Assembly (NCBI RefSeq): GCF_040549485.1
Contig: NZ_JBEPTK010000003.1
Location: 434,001-498,000, forward strand
DNA from: Constrictibacter sp. MBR-5
GTDB lineage: Bacteria; Pseudomonadota; Alphaproteobacteria; JAJUGE01
Length of the DNA stretch: 64,000 nt
Direction of reading: 5' to 3'
The notes under the pieces were generated by a model that worked only from the letters and a program-made list of their open reading frames with translations, did no database searches and was not told the DNA's origin. The position numbers were made by a program, and so were the translations under genes. Position 1 is the stretch's first letter, and every line of letters starts with the position of its first letter. Below are positions 48,974 through 58,061 of the stretch, piece after piece.

Positions 48974-49992
48974 TGCTGGGCCACCTCGTCGGGCGGCGCG
49001 CCTTCTGCCTCGCCGTCTTCGCCTTCCTCTTCGTCATCCCGTTCGGCGCCAACCAGTACTTCCTGTTCGTCGCCAACCTGATGATCCTGTTCATCATCCT
49101 GTCGCTCGGCCTGAACCTGCTGATCGGCTTCGCCGGCCAGCTCGCCTTCGCCAACGCGGCGATGTACGGCATCGGCGCCTACGGCACCGGCCTGCTGATG
49201 AAGCATTTCGCGCTGCCCTACTGGTTCAGCGCACCGGCGGGCACCTTGATCGCGATGAGCGTCGGCACCCTACTGGCGCTGCCGGCGCTGCGGCTCAGCG
49301 GCATCTATCTGGCGCTGACGACGCTCGCCTTCGCGCAGTTCACGCTGTGGCTGATGATGCACTGGACGCCGGTCACATTCGGCGCCGGCGGGTTCGTGCC
49401 GCCGCCGATCGACTTCGGCAGCCTGCCCGTCTCCGGCGGCCAAGCGATCTATTTCATCTCCTGGGTCGTGTGCCTGCTGCTCTTCTTCGTCGCCAAGCAC
49501 ACGATGGAATCGCCGATCGGCCGGGCCTTCGTCGCGATCCGCGACCGGGAGATCGCCGCCCAGTCGCTCGGCATCGATCTGCTGAAATACAAGGCGCTCG
49601 CCTTCGCGATGTCCGGCTTCTTCGCCGGTGCTGCCGGCGCGCTCTATGCCGGCGTGCTCGGCTTCGTCGGGCCGGAGAGTTTCGACCTGCTGCAGATGGT
49701 CATGCACAAGGCCGCCGTCGTGCTGGGCGGCATGGGCTCGATCGCGGGCTCGCTGATCGGCGGCGTGCTGATCGTCGTCCTGCAGGAGGGCGTGAAGGAG
49801 ATCGCCTTCCCGATCGAGATCGTGTTCGGCGGCCTGCTGCTGCTCTTCATGCTCTTCCAGCCGACGGGCGTCGTCGTCCTCCTGAAGCGCTGGCTGCCCG
49901 GCTGGCAGGAGCCGCTGCGCTATGCGCCGCGCCGGGTCCGGAGGGCGGCGACCGAGCCCGCACCCGCCGCCGCGCAGGCCGGAGAAGACTGA
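48973..49992 (+). CDS. livM: Liv-type ABC transporter permease (LivM)
   Basis: 339 residues with about ten hydrophobic segments. LGLNLLIGFAGQLAFANAAM (about 35-54), RAFVAIRDREIAAQSLGID and GGMGSIAGSLIGG are typical LivM features. The C-terminal tail is basic and Ala/Pro-rich. The stop overlaps the ATPase start by 1 nt. Confidence 0.94.
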   Translation: MLGHLVGRRAFCLAVFAFLFVIPFGANQYFLFVANLMILFIILSLGLNLLIGFAGQLAFANAAMYGIGAYGTGLLMKHFALPYWFSAPAGTLIAMSVGTLLALPALRLSGIYLALTTLAFAQFTLWLMMHWTPVTFGAGGFVPPPIDFGSLPVSGGQAIYFISWVVCLLLFFVAKHTMESPIGRAFVAIRDREIAAQSLGIDLLKYKALAFAMSGFFAGAAGALYAGVLGFVGPESFDLLQMVMHKAAVVLGGMGSIAGSLIGGVLIVVLQEGVKEIAFPIEIVFGGLLLLFMLFQPTGVVVLLKRWLPGWQEPLRYAPRRVRRAATEPAPAAAQAGED

Positions 49993-50765
49993 TGCAGTCC
50001 GTCCTCCAGGTCATCAGTGCATCGGTCGCGTTCGGCGGCGTCCACGCGCTCGACGACATCAGCATCGACTTCAAGCCTGGCAAGATCACCGGCATCATCG
50101 GCCCGAACGGTGCCGGCAAGACGACGCTGCTCAACGTCATCTGCGGCATGACGCCGGCGACGAGCGGCGAGGTCCTGCTCAACGGCACGCGCCTCACGGG
50201 CATGAAGCCCAGCAGGATCGCCGGCCTCGGCTTGCGCCGCACGTTCCAGGCCTCGCAGCTGTTCGCCGGCATGACCGTGCTGGAGAACATGATGGCCGGG
50301 CTGCACCTGATGAGCTCGTCCGGCCTCGCTGGCGCCGTTTTCCGTACGACCAAAATGCGCACCGAGGAGGCGGAGATGCGTCGCCGTGCGATGGAGGCGC
50401 TCGACTATGTCGGTTTCGCCCATTTCGCGGACCGCCCGGGCAGCGCACTCTCCTTCGGCCAGCAGCGCATCGTCGAGATCGCACGCACGCTGATCTACGA
50501 GCCTAAGGTCGTACTTCTCGACGAGCCGGCCGTCGGTCTGTCGGTCAACCGCGTGGCGGAACTGGACGCACTGCTCCGCCGCATCCGCGACGAGCGGGGG
50601 ATCACGCTGATCATGATCGAGCACGTCATCCGTCTGGTGATGGGCGTCTCCGACTGGATCGTCGTGCTCGGCTCCGGGCGCAAGATCGCCGAGGGCCTGC
50701 CCGACACGGTGCGCGCCGACCAGCGCGTCGTCGAAGCCTATCTCGGACATCAGCAGCATGCTTGA
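49992..50765 (+). CDS. livG: Liv-type ABC transporter ATP-binding protein (LivG)
   Basis: 257 residues. Walker A GPNGAGKTTLLN, signature LSFGQQRIVEIARTL, Walker B VVLLDEPAVGL and the switch His in MIEHV are present. The insert with the GLGLRRTFQ Q-loop is typical of LivG. It overlaps LivF by 8 nt. Confidence 0.94.
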   Translation: MQSVLQVISASVAFGGVHALDDISIDFKPGKITGIIGPNGAGKTTLLNVICGMTPATSGEVLLNGTRLTGMKPSRIAGLGLRRTFQASQLFAGMTVLENMMAGLHLMSSSGLAGAVFRTTKMRTEEAEMRRRAMEALDYVGFAHFADRPGSALSFGQQRIVEIARTLIYEPKVVLLDEPAVGLSVNRVAELDALLRRIRDERGITLIMIEHVIRLVMGVSDWIVVLGSGRKIAEGLPDTVRADQRVVEAYLGHQQHA

Positions 50766-51462
50766 GGTCGCCAACCTGAACGTCTGGTACGGCGTGACGG
50801 AGGTGCTCCGCGACGTCTCCTTCGAGGTGCCGCAGGGAGCGCTCGTCGCACTGCTTGGCGGCAACGGCTCGGGCAAGACGACGATCATCAACACGCTCAG
50901 TGGCATGGTGACGCCGCGCAAGGGCACGGTCCGGTTCCTCGGCACCGAGATGGCCGGCAGGCCGTCCGACGCCATGGTCAAGGCGGGCATCGTCCAGGTG
51001 CCGCAGGGCCGCGAGGTCTTCGCCAACATGAGCGTCCGCGACAACCTGGATCTCGGCGCTGCGACCCGCACCGACCGCAAGGGCATCCGCGACGACCTGG
51101 AGGAGATGTACGGCCTCTTCCCGCGCCTGCGCGACAAGCAGACCCACAAGGCCGGCTCGCTCAGCGGCGGCGAGCAGCAGCAGGTGGCGGTGGCACGGGC
51201 GCTGATGTCGCGCCCGAAGCTGCTGCTCCTCGACGAGCCGTCGGTGGGGCTCTCGCCTGTGTTGGTCGACGCCCTGATCGAAACGATCAGGCTGCTGCAT
51301 GGTCGCGGCCTGACGATGCTCCTGGTCGAGCAGAATGTCGGCGTCGCTGCCGCCGTTGCGGGCCAGGCTTACGTCCTCAAGGACGGCGAGATCGCTTATC
51401 GCGGCCCTGCGCCCGAATTGATCGGCAACCCTGAGGTTCTGGCCTCCTATCTGGGGCGCTAG
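50758..51462 (+). CDS. livF: Liv-type ABC transporter ATP-binding protein (LivF)
   Basis: 234 residues. Walker A GGNGSGKTTIIN, LSGGEQQQVAVARAL, LLLLDEPSVGLSPV and LVEQNV (switch) are intact. It forms the heterodimeric motor with LivG. After its stop a 42-nt gap leads to the hydantoinase A gene, so the whole locus may be one transcript. Confidence 0.94.
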   Translation: MLEVANLNVWYGVTEVLRDVSFEVPQGALVALLGGNGSGKTTIINTLSGMVTPRKGTVRFLGTEMAGRPSDAMVKAGIVQVPQGREVFANMSVRDNLDLGAATRTDRKGIRDDLEEMYGLFPRLRDKQTHKAGSLSGGEQQQVAVARALMSRPKLLLLDEPSVGLSPVLVDALIETIRLLHGRGLTMLLVEQNVGVAAAVAGQAYVLKDGEIAYRGPAPELIGNPEVLASYLGR

Positions 51463-51504
51463 CAACCGCGCCCCATCCTCACGTCTCAGTTTAGGAGTAG
51501 TCGA

Positions 51505-53532
51505 GTGCTTTGGATGGGTGTCGACGTCGGCGGCACGTTCACCGACCTTGTTCTCTACGACGCTGCGGCGGGACGGTTGAGCCTCGCCAAGGTTCCGTCG
51601 ACGCCCGGCGATCATTCGCGCGGCGTGGTGGCCGCGGTCGCGGCGAGCGGGGGTGCGCTGCCGGAGGTGCAGACCTTCGCGCACGGCACCACCGTCGCCA
51701 CCAACGCGGCACTGGAGCGCAAGGGCGCACGCCTGGCGGTGATCACGACCGAGGGCTTTCGGGACGTGCTCATCCTGGGGCGAGGCAACCGGCTGAAGGT
51801 CTACGACATCAAGGCGACGCGTCCGCCCGGCATGGTCCGTCGGTCCGACGTGTTCGAGGTGCGAGGCCGGCTGGGGCCCGACGGCGAGGAGATCGAGCCG
51901 CTGGACGAAGCCGGTGTCCGCGCCGCCTGCGGCGCGATCGCCGCCAAGGGCTACGAGACGGTCGCTGTTTGCTTCATCAACAGCTATCGCAACCCGGCGC
52001 ACGAGCATCGCGCGGCGGCGATCTGCGCGGAGCTGCTGCCCGGCATGCCGCTGTGCGCTTCGGCGGACGTGCTGCCCGAATATCGCGAGTATGAGCGCTT
52101 TTCGACCACCGCACTGAACGCTGCGGTGGCACCGCCGATGAGCCGCTATCTGACCAATCTGCAGAACGCCCTCGCCGCGCAGGGCCTGGCGCGGCCGGTG
52201 GCGGTCATGACCTCCGGCGGCGGCACCTGGTCGGCGGAACGGATCGCGGCACTGCCGGTCCATTCGATGCTGTCGGGGCCGGCGGCCGGCGTGATCGCGG
52301 CTGCCCACGTGGCGTCGCTCGCCGGTCTCGGCGACATCATCACCTACGACATGGGTGGGACGAGCAGCGACGTGGCCATGATTCGAGGCTACCGGTTCGA
52401 GGTCACGTCCGAAGGCATGGTCGGCCACTTCCCGAATCGCGTCCCGCAGATCGAGATCGTCACCGTGGGCGCCGGTGGCGGCAGCATCGCCACGGTCGAG
52501 GCGGGTGGTTTCCTCGCCGTCGGTCCGCGCTCCGCCGGTGCCGTTCCGGGTCCAGCCTGCTACGGCAAGGGCGGGACGGAGCCGACCGTGACCGACGCGA
52601 ACGTCGTTCTCGGCAGGCTCGCACCGGCGGATCCTCTGGGCGGGCATATCCGTCTGGACGCGCCGGCGGCGGAGACCATGATCGCGGAGGTCGGCGCCAC
52701 GCTCGGCCTCGATGCGCGGGCCATGGGCGAGGGAATAATCCAGCTCGCCGTCGTCCGGATGACCGCGGCGATCAAGGAGATCTCGGTCACCCGCGGGCTC
52801 GATCCGCGCGACTTCTCGCTCCTGGCCTATGGCGGCGCGGGCCCTCTCCACGCGGCACTCGTCGCCGAAGAACTGATGATGCCGCGCGTCGTCGTCCCGC
52901 CGATGCCGGGAAATTTCTCGGCCTACGGCCTGCTGGTCGCCGACGTGCGGCACGAGGTCATGCAGACCCGGATCATGTGGCTCGACGATGCGACCCCGGC
53001 CGACGTCGAGGCGGTGCTGGCCCCGCTTCGCGAGGAGGCCGCACGCCGTGTCGCGGAGGACGGCTTCGCCGCCGACCGCACGCGTTTCGAACTCTCGTTC
53101 GACATGCGCTATATCGGCCAGTCTTTCGACCTTCGGGCGGTGATCGAGGGGGCCGAGGCCGGGCCGGACGATATCCGCCGAGCCTTCCACGCCGTCTACG
53201 CCGAGCGCTACGTCCAGGCGGACGATGCGCCGGTCGAGGTCGTCGCGTTCCGCGTCACCGCCATCGGCATGACCGACAAGCCACCGCTGCCGGCCATGCC
53301 GCCCGGCGGCGAACTCCGCGCTGCCCTTCTCGGCACCCGCCCCGTCGTGTTCGGCGGTGCGGCGCTGCCCACGGCGATCTATGCCCGCGCAGGCCTGTTC
53401 GCGGGTGCCGCGTTCGACGGTCCCGCCATCGTCGAGGAGATCGGCGCCACGACATTGGTGCCGCCGGGCTTCCGGGCGAGCGTCGATACGCATGGCAACC
53501 TGCTGCTGGACCGGATGGCGACCCATGGCTGA
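51505..53532 (+). CDS. hyuA: Hydantoinase/oxoprolinase family, subunit A (HyuA-like)
   Basis: 675 residues of the ATP-dependent hydantoinase/5-oxoprolinase A family. The N-terminal actin-like ATPase motif GVDVGGTFTDLVLYD, the ITYDMGGTSSDVAMI phosphate motif (about 280-294) and GGAGPLHAALVAEEL are all present. With HyuB it opens cyclic amides (5-oxoproline, N-methylhydantoin, lactams) using ATP. GTG start with TAGGAG upstream. The stop overlaps hyuB by 8 nt. Confidence 0.92.
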   Translation: MLWMGVDVGGTFTDLVLYDAAAGRLSLAKVPSTPGDHSRGVVAAVAASGGALPEVQTFAHGTTVATNAALERKGARLAVITTEGFRDVLILGRGNRLKVYDIKATRPPGMVRRSDVFEVRGRLGPDGEEIEPLDEAGVRAACGAIAAKGYETVAVCFINSYRNPAHEHRAAAICAELLPGMPLCASADVLPEYREYERFSTTALNAAVAPPMSRYLTNLQNALAAQGLARPVAVMTSGGGTWSAERIAALPVHSMLSGPAAGVIAAAHVASLAGLGDIITYDMGGTSSDVAMIRGYRFEVTSEGMVGHFPNRVPQIEIVTVGAGGGSIATVEAGGFLAVGPRSAGAVPGPACYGKGGTEPTVTDANVVLGRLAPADPLGGHIRLDAPAAETMIAEVGATLGLDARAMGEGIIQLAVVRMTAAIKEISVTRGLDPRDFSLLAYGGAGPLHAALVAEELMMPRVVVPPMPGNFSAYGLLVADVRHEVMQTRIMWLDDATPADVEAVLAPLREEAARRVAEDGFAADRTRFELSFDMRYIGQSFDLRAVIEGAEAGPDDIRRAFHAVYAERYVQADDAPVEVVAFRVTAIGMTDKPPLPAMPPGGELRAALLGTRPVVFGGAALPTAIYARAGLFAGAAFDGPAIVEEIGATTLVPPGFRASVDTHGNLLLDRMATHG

Positions 53533-55558
53533 TATCGATCCGATCACGCTCGAGGTCGTGACCGAGGGCCTCATCTCCGTCGTCCGCGAGATGCGGGCGA
53601 CGGTGTTCCGCACCGCGCGGTCGGTCGCGATCTACGAGGCGCGGGATTTCTCCTGCGGCCTCTTCGACAAGGCCGGCCAGGTCGTCGCCCAGTCCGAGGA
53701 CATCGGCAGCCACGTCGTGCCCCTGCCCTGGTCGGTGGAGGCGGCGCTGGCAGACTTCGGCGAGGACATTCAGCCGGGCGACGTCATTCTGATGAACGAC
53801 CCCTATCGGGGCGGCACGCATCTGAACGACGTCACGATCATTTATCCCGTCTTCCTGGACGGCCGCCTCGTCTTCTTCCCGGCGGTGCGCGAGCACTGGT
53901 CGGACGTCGGCGGCTCGGTTCCCGGGTCGATGTCGGGCACGGCGCGCGACATCTACCAGGAGGGTATCCGTATCCCGCCGATCAAGATCATCGAGGCTGG
54001 ACGCCCCAACAAGGCGGCGCTCGAGATCCTGTTCTCGAACATGCGCGTGCGCGAGGAGCGGGTCGGCGATTTCCAGTCGGGCATCACCGCCTGCCGGACG
54101 GCGGAGCGTCGCATCGGGGAACTGGTACGCCGCTACGGACTCGAGACGCTGCTGGGCTGCGTCGAACTGAACCTCGACCGGTCCGAGGCGCGCATGCGGG
54201 CGCGCATCGCGACGCTGCCGGACGGCGTCTTCTTCTACGAGGACTATCTGGAGACATTCGGCGAGAACGGCCTGGAGCCGCTGCTCCTCCCGCTGCGGCT
54301 GGAGATCACCGGCGACACGCTGAAAGCGGATTTCACCGGCGCTTCGCGTCAGGTCGCGGCGCCCGTCAATTCGACCCTCGCGGTCTCGGCCGCCTCGGTC
54401 TTCATCACGCTGAAGTCGGTGCTCGACCCCAAGCAGGCCCTGAACCAGGGCTCGTTCCGGCCGGTCGAGGTCGTGGCGCCGCTCGGAACCATCGTGAACG
54501 TCACGCACCCGGCGCCGGCGGGATCGCACGGCGAGATCCGCAAACGTGTCATCGCCTGCATGCTCGGGGCCCTGTCCCGCGCCTGTCCCGAACTGGTGTC
54601 GGGCGATATCCACCGGACGTCGTTCCACAACAATATCGGCGGCATCGACCCAAAGACGAAGAAGGAATACGTCCACTACGAATGGTCCTGCGGCGGCAAC
54701 GGCGGCTTCCTCGAAGCGGACGGGCCGAGCGCCATGGCGGCGATCGACTGGGGCGACCTGCACACCGTGCAGTCCAGCGAGGTGCTCGAAGTGCGCTATC
54801 CGCTGCATGTCGAGTGGTCGCGCCTCGGCACCGATTCCGGCGGGCCCGGCATGCACAGCGGCGGCCTCGGTCTGCGCCGTTCGCTGAAGCTGGTGCGCGG
54901 CGAAGCGTCCTACTCGCTGCTCGCGGACGGCGCGGTCGTGCCGCCGTTCGGCGTGCAGGGGGGCGAGAGCGGCGCCACGGTCGCCTCCTATTTGCGCCGT
55001 GACGGTAAGCTTCTGCCTTTCCCGACGCCCGGCAAGATCGGCGGTCATCCGATCCGTGCGGGCGACGCGCTGCTGCTGCAGTCGGCCGGCGGCGGCGGCT
55101 ACGGCGATCCGCTCGAGCGCGACCCGGAGGTTGTCGCCGACGACGCCGAGGAAGGCTACGTCTCGGCGGAGACCGCGTACACGATCTATGGCGTCGTCGT
55201 GACGGACGAGGGTACGGCGGATGCCGAAGCGACGGCGGCGCGGCGTGCCGCGATCCGCGCCGGGCGCCTTCACCTGACGGTCGAGCGATCCGACCTGTCC
55301 GGCTATGCCGAGAACGGGCCGAGCCGCCGGCGCATCTGCCGCCTCAATCCGATAGACGCCGAGAAGCTGGGTTTGGTCGAGGGGGCGATGCTGGAACTCG
55401 TGCCGACGACGGGTGCCGCGTTGCGCGCCTGGACCAGGATCGACACCGACGTCGGCGCCGGTCGTCTGCTGCTGGACGAGCAGGGCATCGCCATTCTCGG
55501 CGCGCCGCCCGGCAGCAGGGTGCAGGTGCGGCGACTGACGTCTCCCGGGGCGCATTGA
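53525..55558 (+). CDS. hyuB: Hydantoinase B/oxoprolinase family protein (HyuB-like)
   Basis: 677 residues. Family blocks are DIGSHVVPLPWSVEAAL, VILMNDPYRGGTHLNDVT, PAVREHWSDVGG, GGLGLRRSLKLVRGEASYS and SAGGGGYGDPLERDPE. The C-terminal roughly 100 residues, after the usual end, form an extra segment (SGYAENGPSRRRICRLNP to the terminus) that many HyuB proteins lack or carry in divergent form. Partner of HyuA; substrate unknown. Confidence 0.92.
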   Translation: MADIDPITLEVVTEGLISVVREMRATVFRTARSVAIYEARDFSCGLFDKAGQVVAQSEDIGSHVVPLPWSVEAALADFGEDIQPGDVILMNDPYRGGTHLNDVTIIYPVFLDGRLVFFPAVREHWSDVGGSVPGSMSGTARDIYQEGIRIPPIKIIEAGRPNKAALEILFSNMRVREERVGDFQSGITACRTAERRIGELVRRYGLETLLGCVELNLDRSEARMRARIATLPDGVFFYEDYLETFGENGLEPLLLPLRLEITGDTLKADFTGASRQVAAPVNSTLAVSAASVFITLKSVLDPKQALNQGSFRPVEVVAPLGTIVNVTHPAPAGSHGEIRKRVIACMLGALSRACPELVSGDIHRTSFHNNIGGIDPKTKKEYVHYEWSCGGNGGFLEADGPSAMAAIDWGDLHTVQSSEVLEVRYPLHVEWSRLGTDSGGPGMHSGGLGLRRSLKLVRGEASYSLLADGAVVPPFGVQGGESGATVASYLRRDGKLLPFPTPGKIGGHPIRAGDALLLQSAGGGGYGDPLERDPEVVADDAEEGYVSAETAYTIYGVVVTDEGTADAEATAARRAAIRAGRLHLTVERSDLSGYAENGPSRRRICRLNPIDAEKLGLVEGAMLELVPTTGAALRAWTRIDTDVGAGRLLLDEQGIAILGAPPGSRVQVRRLTSPGAH

Positions 55559-55565
55559 GGACGAC

Positions 55566-56333
55566 ATGCAGACGAACACGGATTGGTTGATCGGCAAGCG
55601 GGTTCTGATCACGGGGGCCGCCGGCGGGATCGGATCGGCTATGGCCAGTGCCTTCGCCGCGGGGGGAGCGGAGCTGCTTCTGGCGGACAGGGTGGCGGAC
55701 GGCCTCTCGAAGATCGCCGGCGACGTGAAGGGCGAGGCGTTCACCTTCGACCAGTCGGACGCCGGCTCAATCGCCGCCCTCGCCGAGGCGGTCGGCGGCG
55801 TCGACATCCTCCTCAACAATGCCGGCATCCTGGAGGTCGCTCCGCTGATCGAGACCGACCCGGCGGTGATCGACCGGATCCTGCGCACCAACCTGATCGG
55901 GCCGATCACCCTCGCCCGGCTGCTCGCGCCCCGCATGGCCGAGCGGGCGAGGAGTGCCGATACGATGTCTGTGATCGTGAATACTGCCTCGCAGCTCGCC
56001 TTCGACGCCGCGATCGGCCGAGGCATCTATGCCGTCGCCAAGGCCGGGCTCGTCCAGTTCACGAAGACGGCCGGTGCGGAATGGGCGCCGCTCGGTGTGC
56101 GCGTCTGCGCCCTCGGTCCGGGCCGCACGCTGACGCCGATGAACGCCAAGCTGCTGGCCGATCCGATGGACCGCGCCAAGGCCCTGGCCGGCATCCCCAG
56201 CGGCCGTTTCGGCAGTGCCGGCGAGATGGCGCAACTGGCGCTGTTCCTCGCGTCGCCGGCCGCGGACTACGTGGTCGGCGAGACGCTGGTCGCCGACGGT
56301 GGCTACGTTCTCGTCAGCGGCAGGGGCGCCTGA
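55566..56333 (+). CDS. SDR-family dehydrogenase
   Basis: 255 residues. TGAAGGIG (NAD(P)-binding turn, about residues 17-24), NNAG at about 85 and YAVAKAG (catalytic Tyr-x-x-x-Lys, about 155-159) are intact. Ser of the triad is in NTASQ. The substrate is a small alcohol or ketone linked to the hydantoinase pathway (inference). The stop overlaps the epimerase gene by 1 nt. Confidence 0.9.
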   Translation: MQTNTDWLIGKRVLITGAAGGIGSAMASAFAAGGAELLLADRVADGLSKIAGDVKGEAFTFDQSDAGSIAALAEAVGGVDILLNNAGILEVAPLIETDPAVIDRILRTNLIGPITLARLLAPRMAERARSADTMSVIVNTASQLAFDAAIGRGIYAVAKAGLVQFTKTAGAEWAPLGVRVCALGPGRTLTPMNAKLLADPMDRAKALAGIPSGRFGSAGEMAQLALFLASPAADYVVGETLVADGGYVLVSGRGA

Positions 56334-57253
56334 TGGCGATCCTCGTCACCGGCGCCGGCGGCATGATCGGCCGCGCCCTTTGCCGCCGGCTCACCGACGC
56401 GGGCGAGACGGTCGTCGGCCTCGACAAGGTGCTCCCATCTGGATTGGCCGAAACTCTCTCCGGCTGCATTCTCGCGGAGACCACGACGAACGACATCGAC
56501 CGGGTCATCGGGTTGATCGGCGAGCACGGCGTGACCCGCATCGCACATTGCGGCGCCATCTCTGGCCCGATGGTGGCGAACGACCACCCGGAGCAGGTCT
56601 TCGAGGCGAACATCCAGGGCACGCAGAGCCTGCTCGAAGCGGCGCGCCACAGCGGCGCCAAGCGGGTGATCTTCCTGTCGTCGATCATGGCCTATGGCGC
56701 GCATGACGCCGAAGTCGTCGACGAGGCGGCCCCTCTGCGCGCCACCGACCCCTACGGCGCCAGCAAGATCTGCGGCGAGGCGTTGATGCGCGCCTACGTC
56801 CGCACGCAGGGCATCGACGGCACCTCCCTGCGCGTGGCGATGGTCTACGGTCCCGGCCGTACCACCGCCTGTCCGGTGCGCAACGCGATCAGGTCGGGCT
56901 TCAAGGGAAAGCCGCTGTTTCTTCCCTACGGTCGCGGCTGGCCGCGCCAGTACATCCACGTCGACGATGTCGTCGACGCGATCGTTCGCGCGCTCGCAGC
57001 GAGTAGCCTGCCGCGCGCCGTCTACAACGTGTCCGGCGGCACCCGGCTGCCGATGGAAGAGATCGGGGCGCAGATCGCAGCCGCCGTGCCGGGTGCCGGT
57101 TTCGTGCTGGAGGGCGACGGCCATCCGCACGACTACCCCATCGGCCTGCTCACCACCGACGCCGCAGGCGAGGATTTCGGCTTCTCGGCGCGCATCGATC
57201 TGGCTGACGGTCTCCGGCGCTATGCCGAGCATCTGCGGCATCACGACTACTGA
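56333..57253 (+). CDS. NAD-dependent epimerase/dehydratase family protein
   Basis: 306 residues with an extended SDR fold: VTGAGGMIGRALCRRL at the N-terminus, a sensible SSIMAYG strand, and YGASKICGE carrying the Tyr-x-x-x-Lys pair (about 138-142). A C-terminal substrate domain begins near PRQYIHVDD. Likely acts on a sugar-like or hydroxy-acid substrate; related proteins include hydroxyproline- and sugar-acid-metabolism enzymes. Translationally coupled to the upstream SDR. Confidence 0.88.
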   Translation: MAILVTGAGGMIGRALCRRLTDAGETVVGLDKVLPSGLAETLSGCILAETTTNDIDRVIGLIGEHGVTRIAHCGAISGPMVANDHPEQVFEANIQGTQSLLEAARHSGAKRVIFLSSIMAYGAHDAEVVDEAAPLRATDPYGASKICGEALMRAYVRTQGIDGTSLRVAMVYGPGRTTACPVRNAIRSGFKGKPLFLPYGRGWPRQYIHVDDVVDAIVRALAASSLPRAVYNVSGGTRLPMEEIGAQIAAAVPGAGFVLEGDGHPHDYPIGLLTTDAAGEDFGFSARIDLADGLRRYAEHLRHHDY

Positions 57254-57265
57254 CGGAGGGCGGGC

Positions 57266-58051
57266 ATGGATCTCGGACTGACGGGCTGCAGCGTCCTGAT
57301 CACCGGCGCCTCGAAGGGCATCGGCCGGGCCACGGCCCTCGCCTTCGCCCGGGAGGGCGCCGCGGCGATCCATGTGACCGCGCGGTCGGGCGCCGAACTG
57401 GAGAGCCTAAAGGCGGAGATCGAGGCCGGTAGCCCGGCCAAGGTTCATCCGCATGCCCTCGACCTCACCAACGCTGCGGCGCGTGAGAAGCTGATCGCCG
57501 CGACTCTCGACGTCGACATCCTGATCAACAATGCCGGCGCCATACCGTCGGGCTCGATCTACGCGGTCGACGAAAAGGCGTGGCGCGACGGCTGGGAACT
57601 GAAGGTTTTCGGCTACATCGCCATGACGCGCGCCTTCTATGCGCGCATGTGCGAGCGCGGGCACGGCGTGATCCTGAACGACATCGGCAATTCCGGCGAG
57701 AACCCGGACTTCAACTACGTCGCCGGCTCGGCCGGCAACGCCAGCCTGATGGCCTTCACCAAGGCGATGGGCGGGCGCGGCCTGGACCACGGCGTGCGCG
57801 TGCTGGCGGTGAACCCGGGGCCGGTCGCGACGGAGCGCATGGACAAGATGCTCCGCCAGCGCGCCCAGACCGATTTTGGCGATGCCGAGCGCTGGCCCGA
57901 CCTGCTGCGCGGTTTCCCGGCGAAACGCGCCGCTTCGTCCGAGGAGGTGGCCGATCTGATGGTCTTCCTCTCGTCGCCGAAGGCCGCCTACATGTCCGGC
58001 TGCATCGTGACCATCGACGGGGGGATCTCGGCGCGCGGCTCGATCGTCTGA
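57266..58051 (+). CDS. SDR-family protein lacking the catalytic Lys
   Basis: 261 residues. TGASKGIGRA (14-23) and NNAG (88-91) are fine, but the active-site stretch reads YVAGSAGNASL with Tyr151 and Ser155 where Lys is expected. A subgroup of SDRs carries this YxxGSAGNA form, so it may use altered chemistry. It is the last gene of the cluster's plus-strand run, 12 nt after the epimerase. Convergent with an MFS gene. Confidence 0.87.
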   Translation: MDLGLTGCSVLITGASKGIGRATALAFAREGAAAIHVTARSGAELESLKAEIEAGSPAKVHPHALDLTNAAAREKLIAATLDVDILINNAGAIPSGSIYAVDEKAWRDGWELKVFGYIAMTRAFYARMCERGHGVILNDIGNSGENPDFNYVAGSAGNASLMAFTKAMGGRGLDHGVRVLAVNPGPVATERMDKMLRQRAQTDFGDAERWPDLLRGFPAKRAASSEEVADLMVFLSSPKAAYMSGCIVTIDGGISARGSIV

Positions 58052-58061
58052 CCCGACAGCC

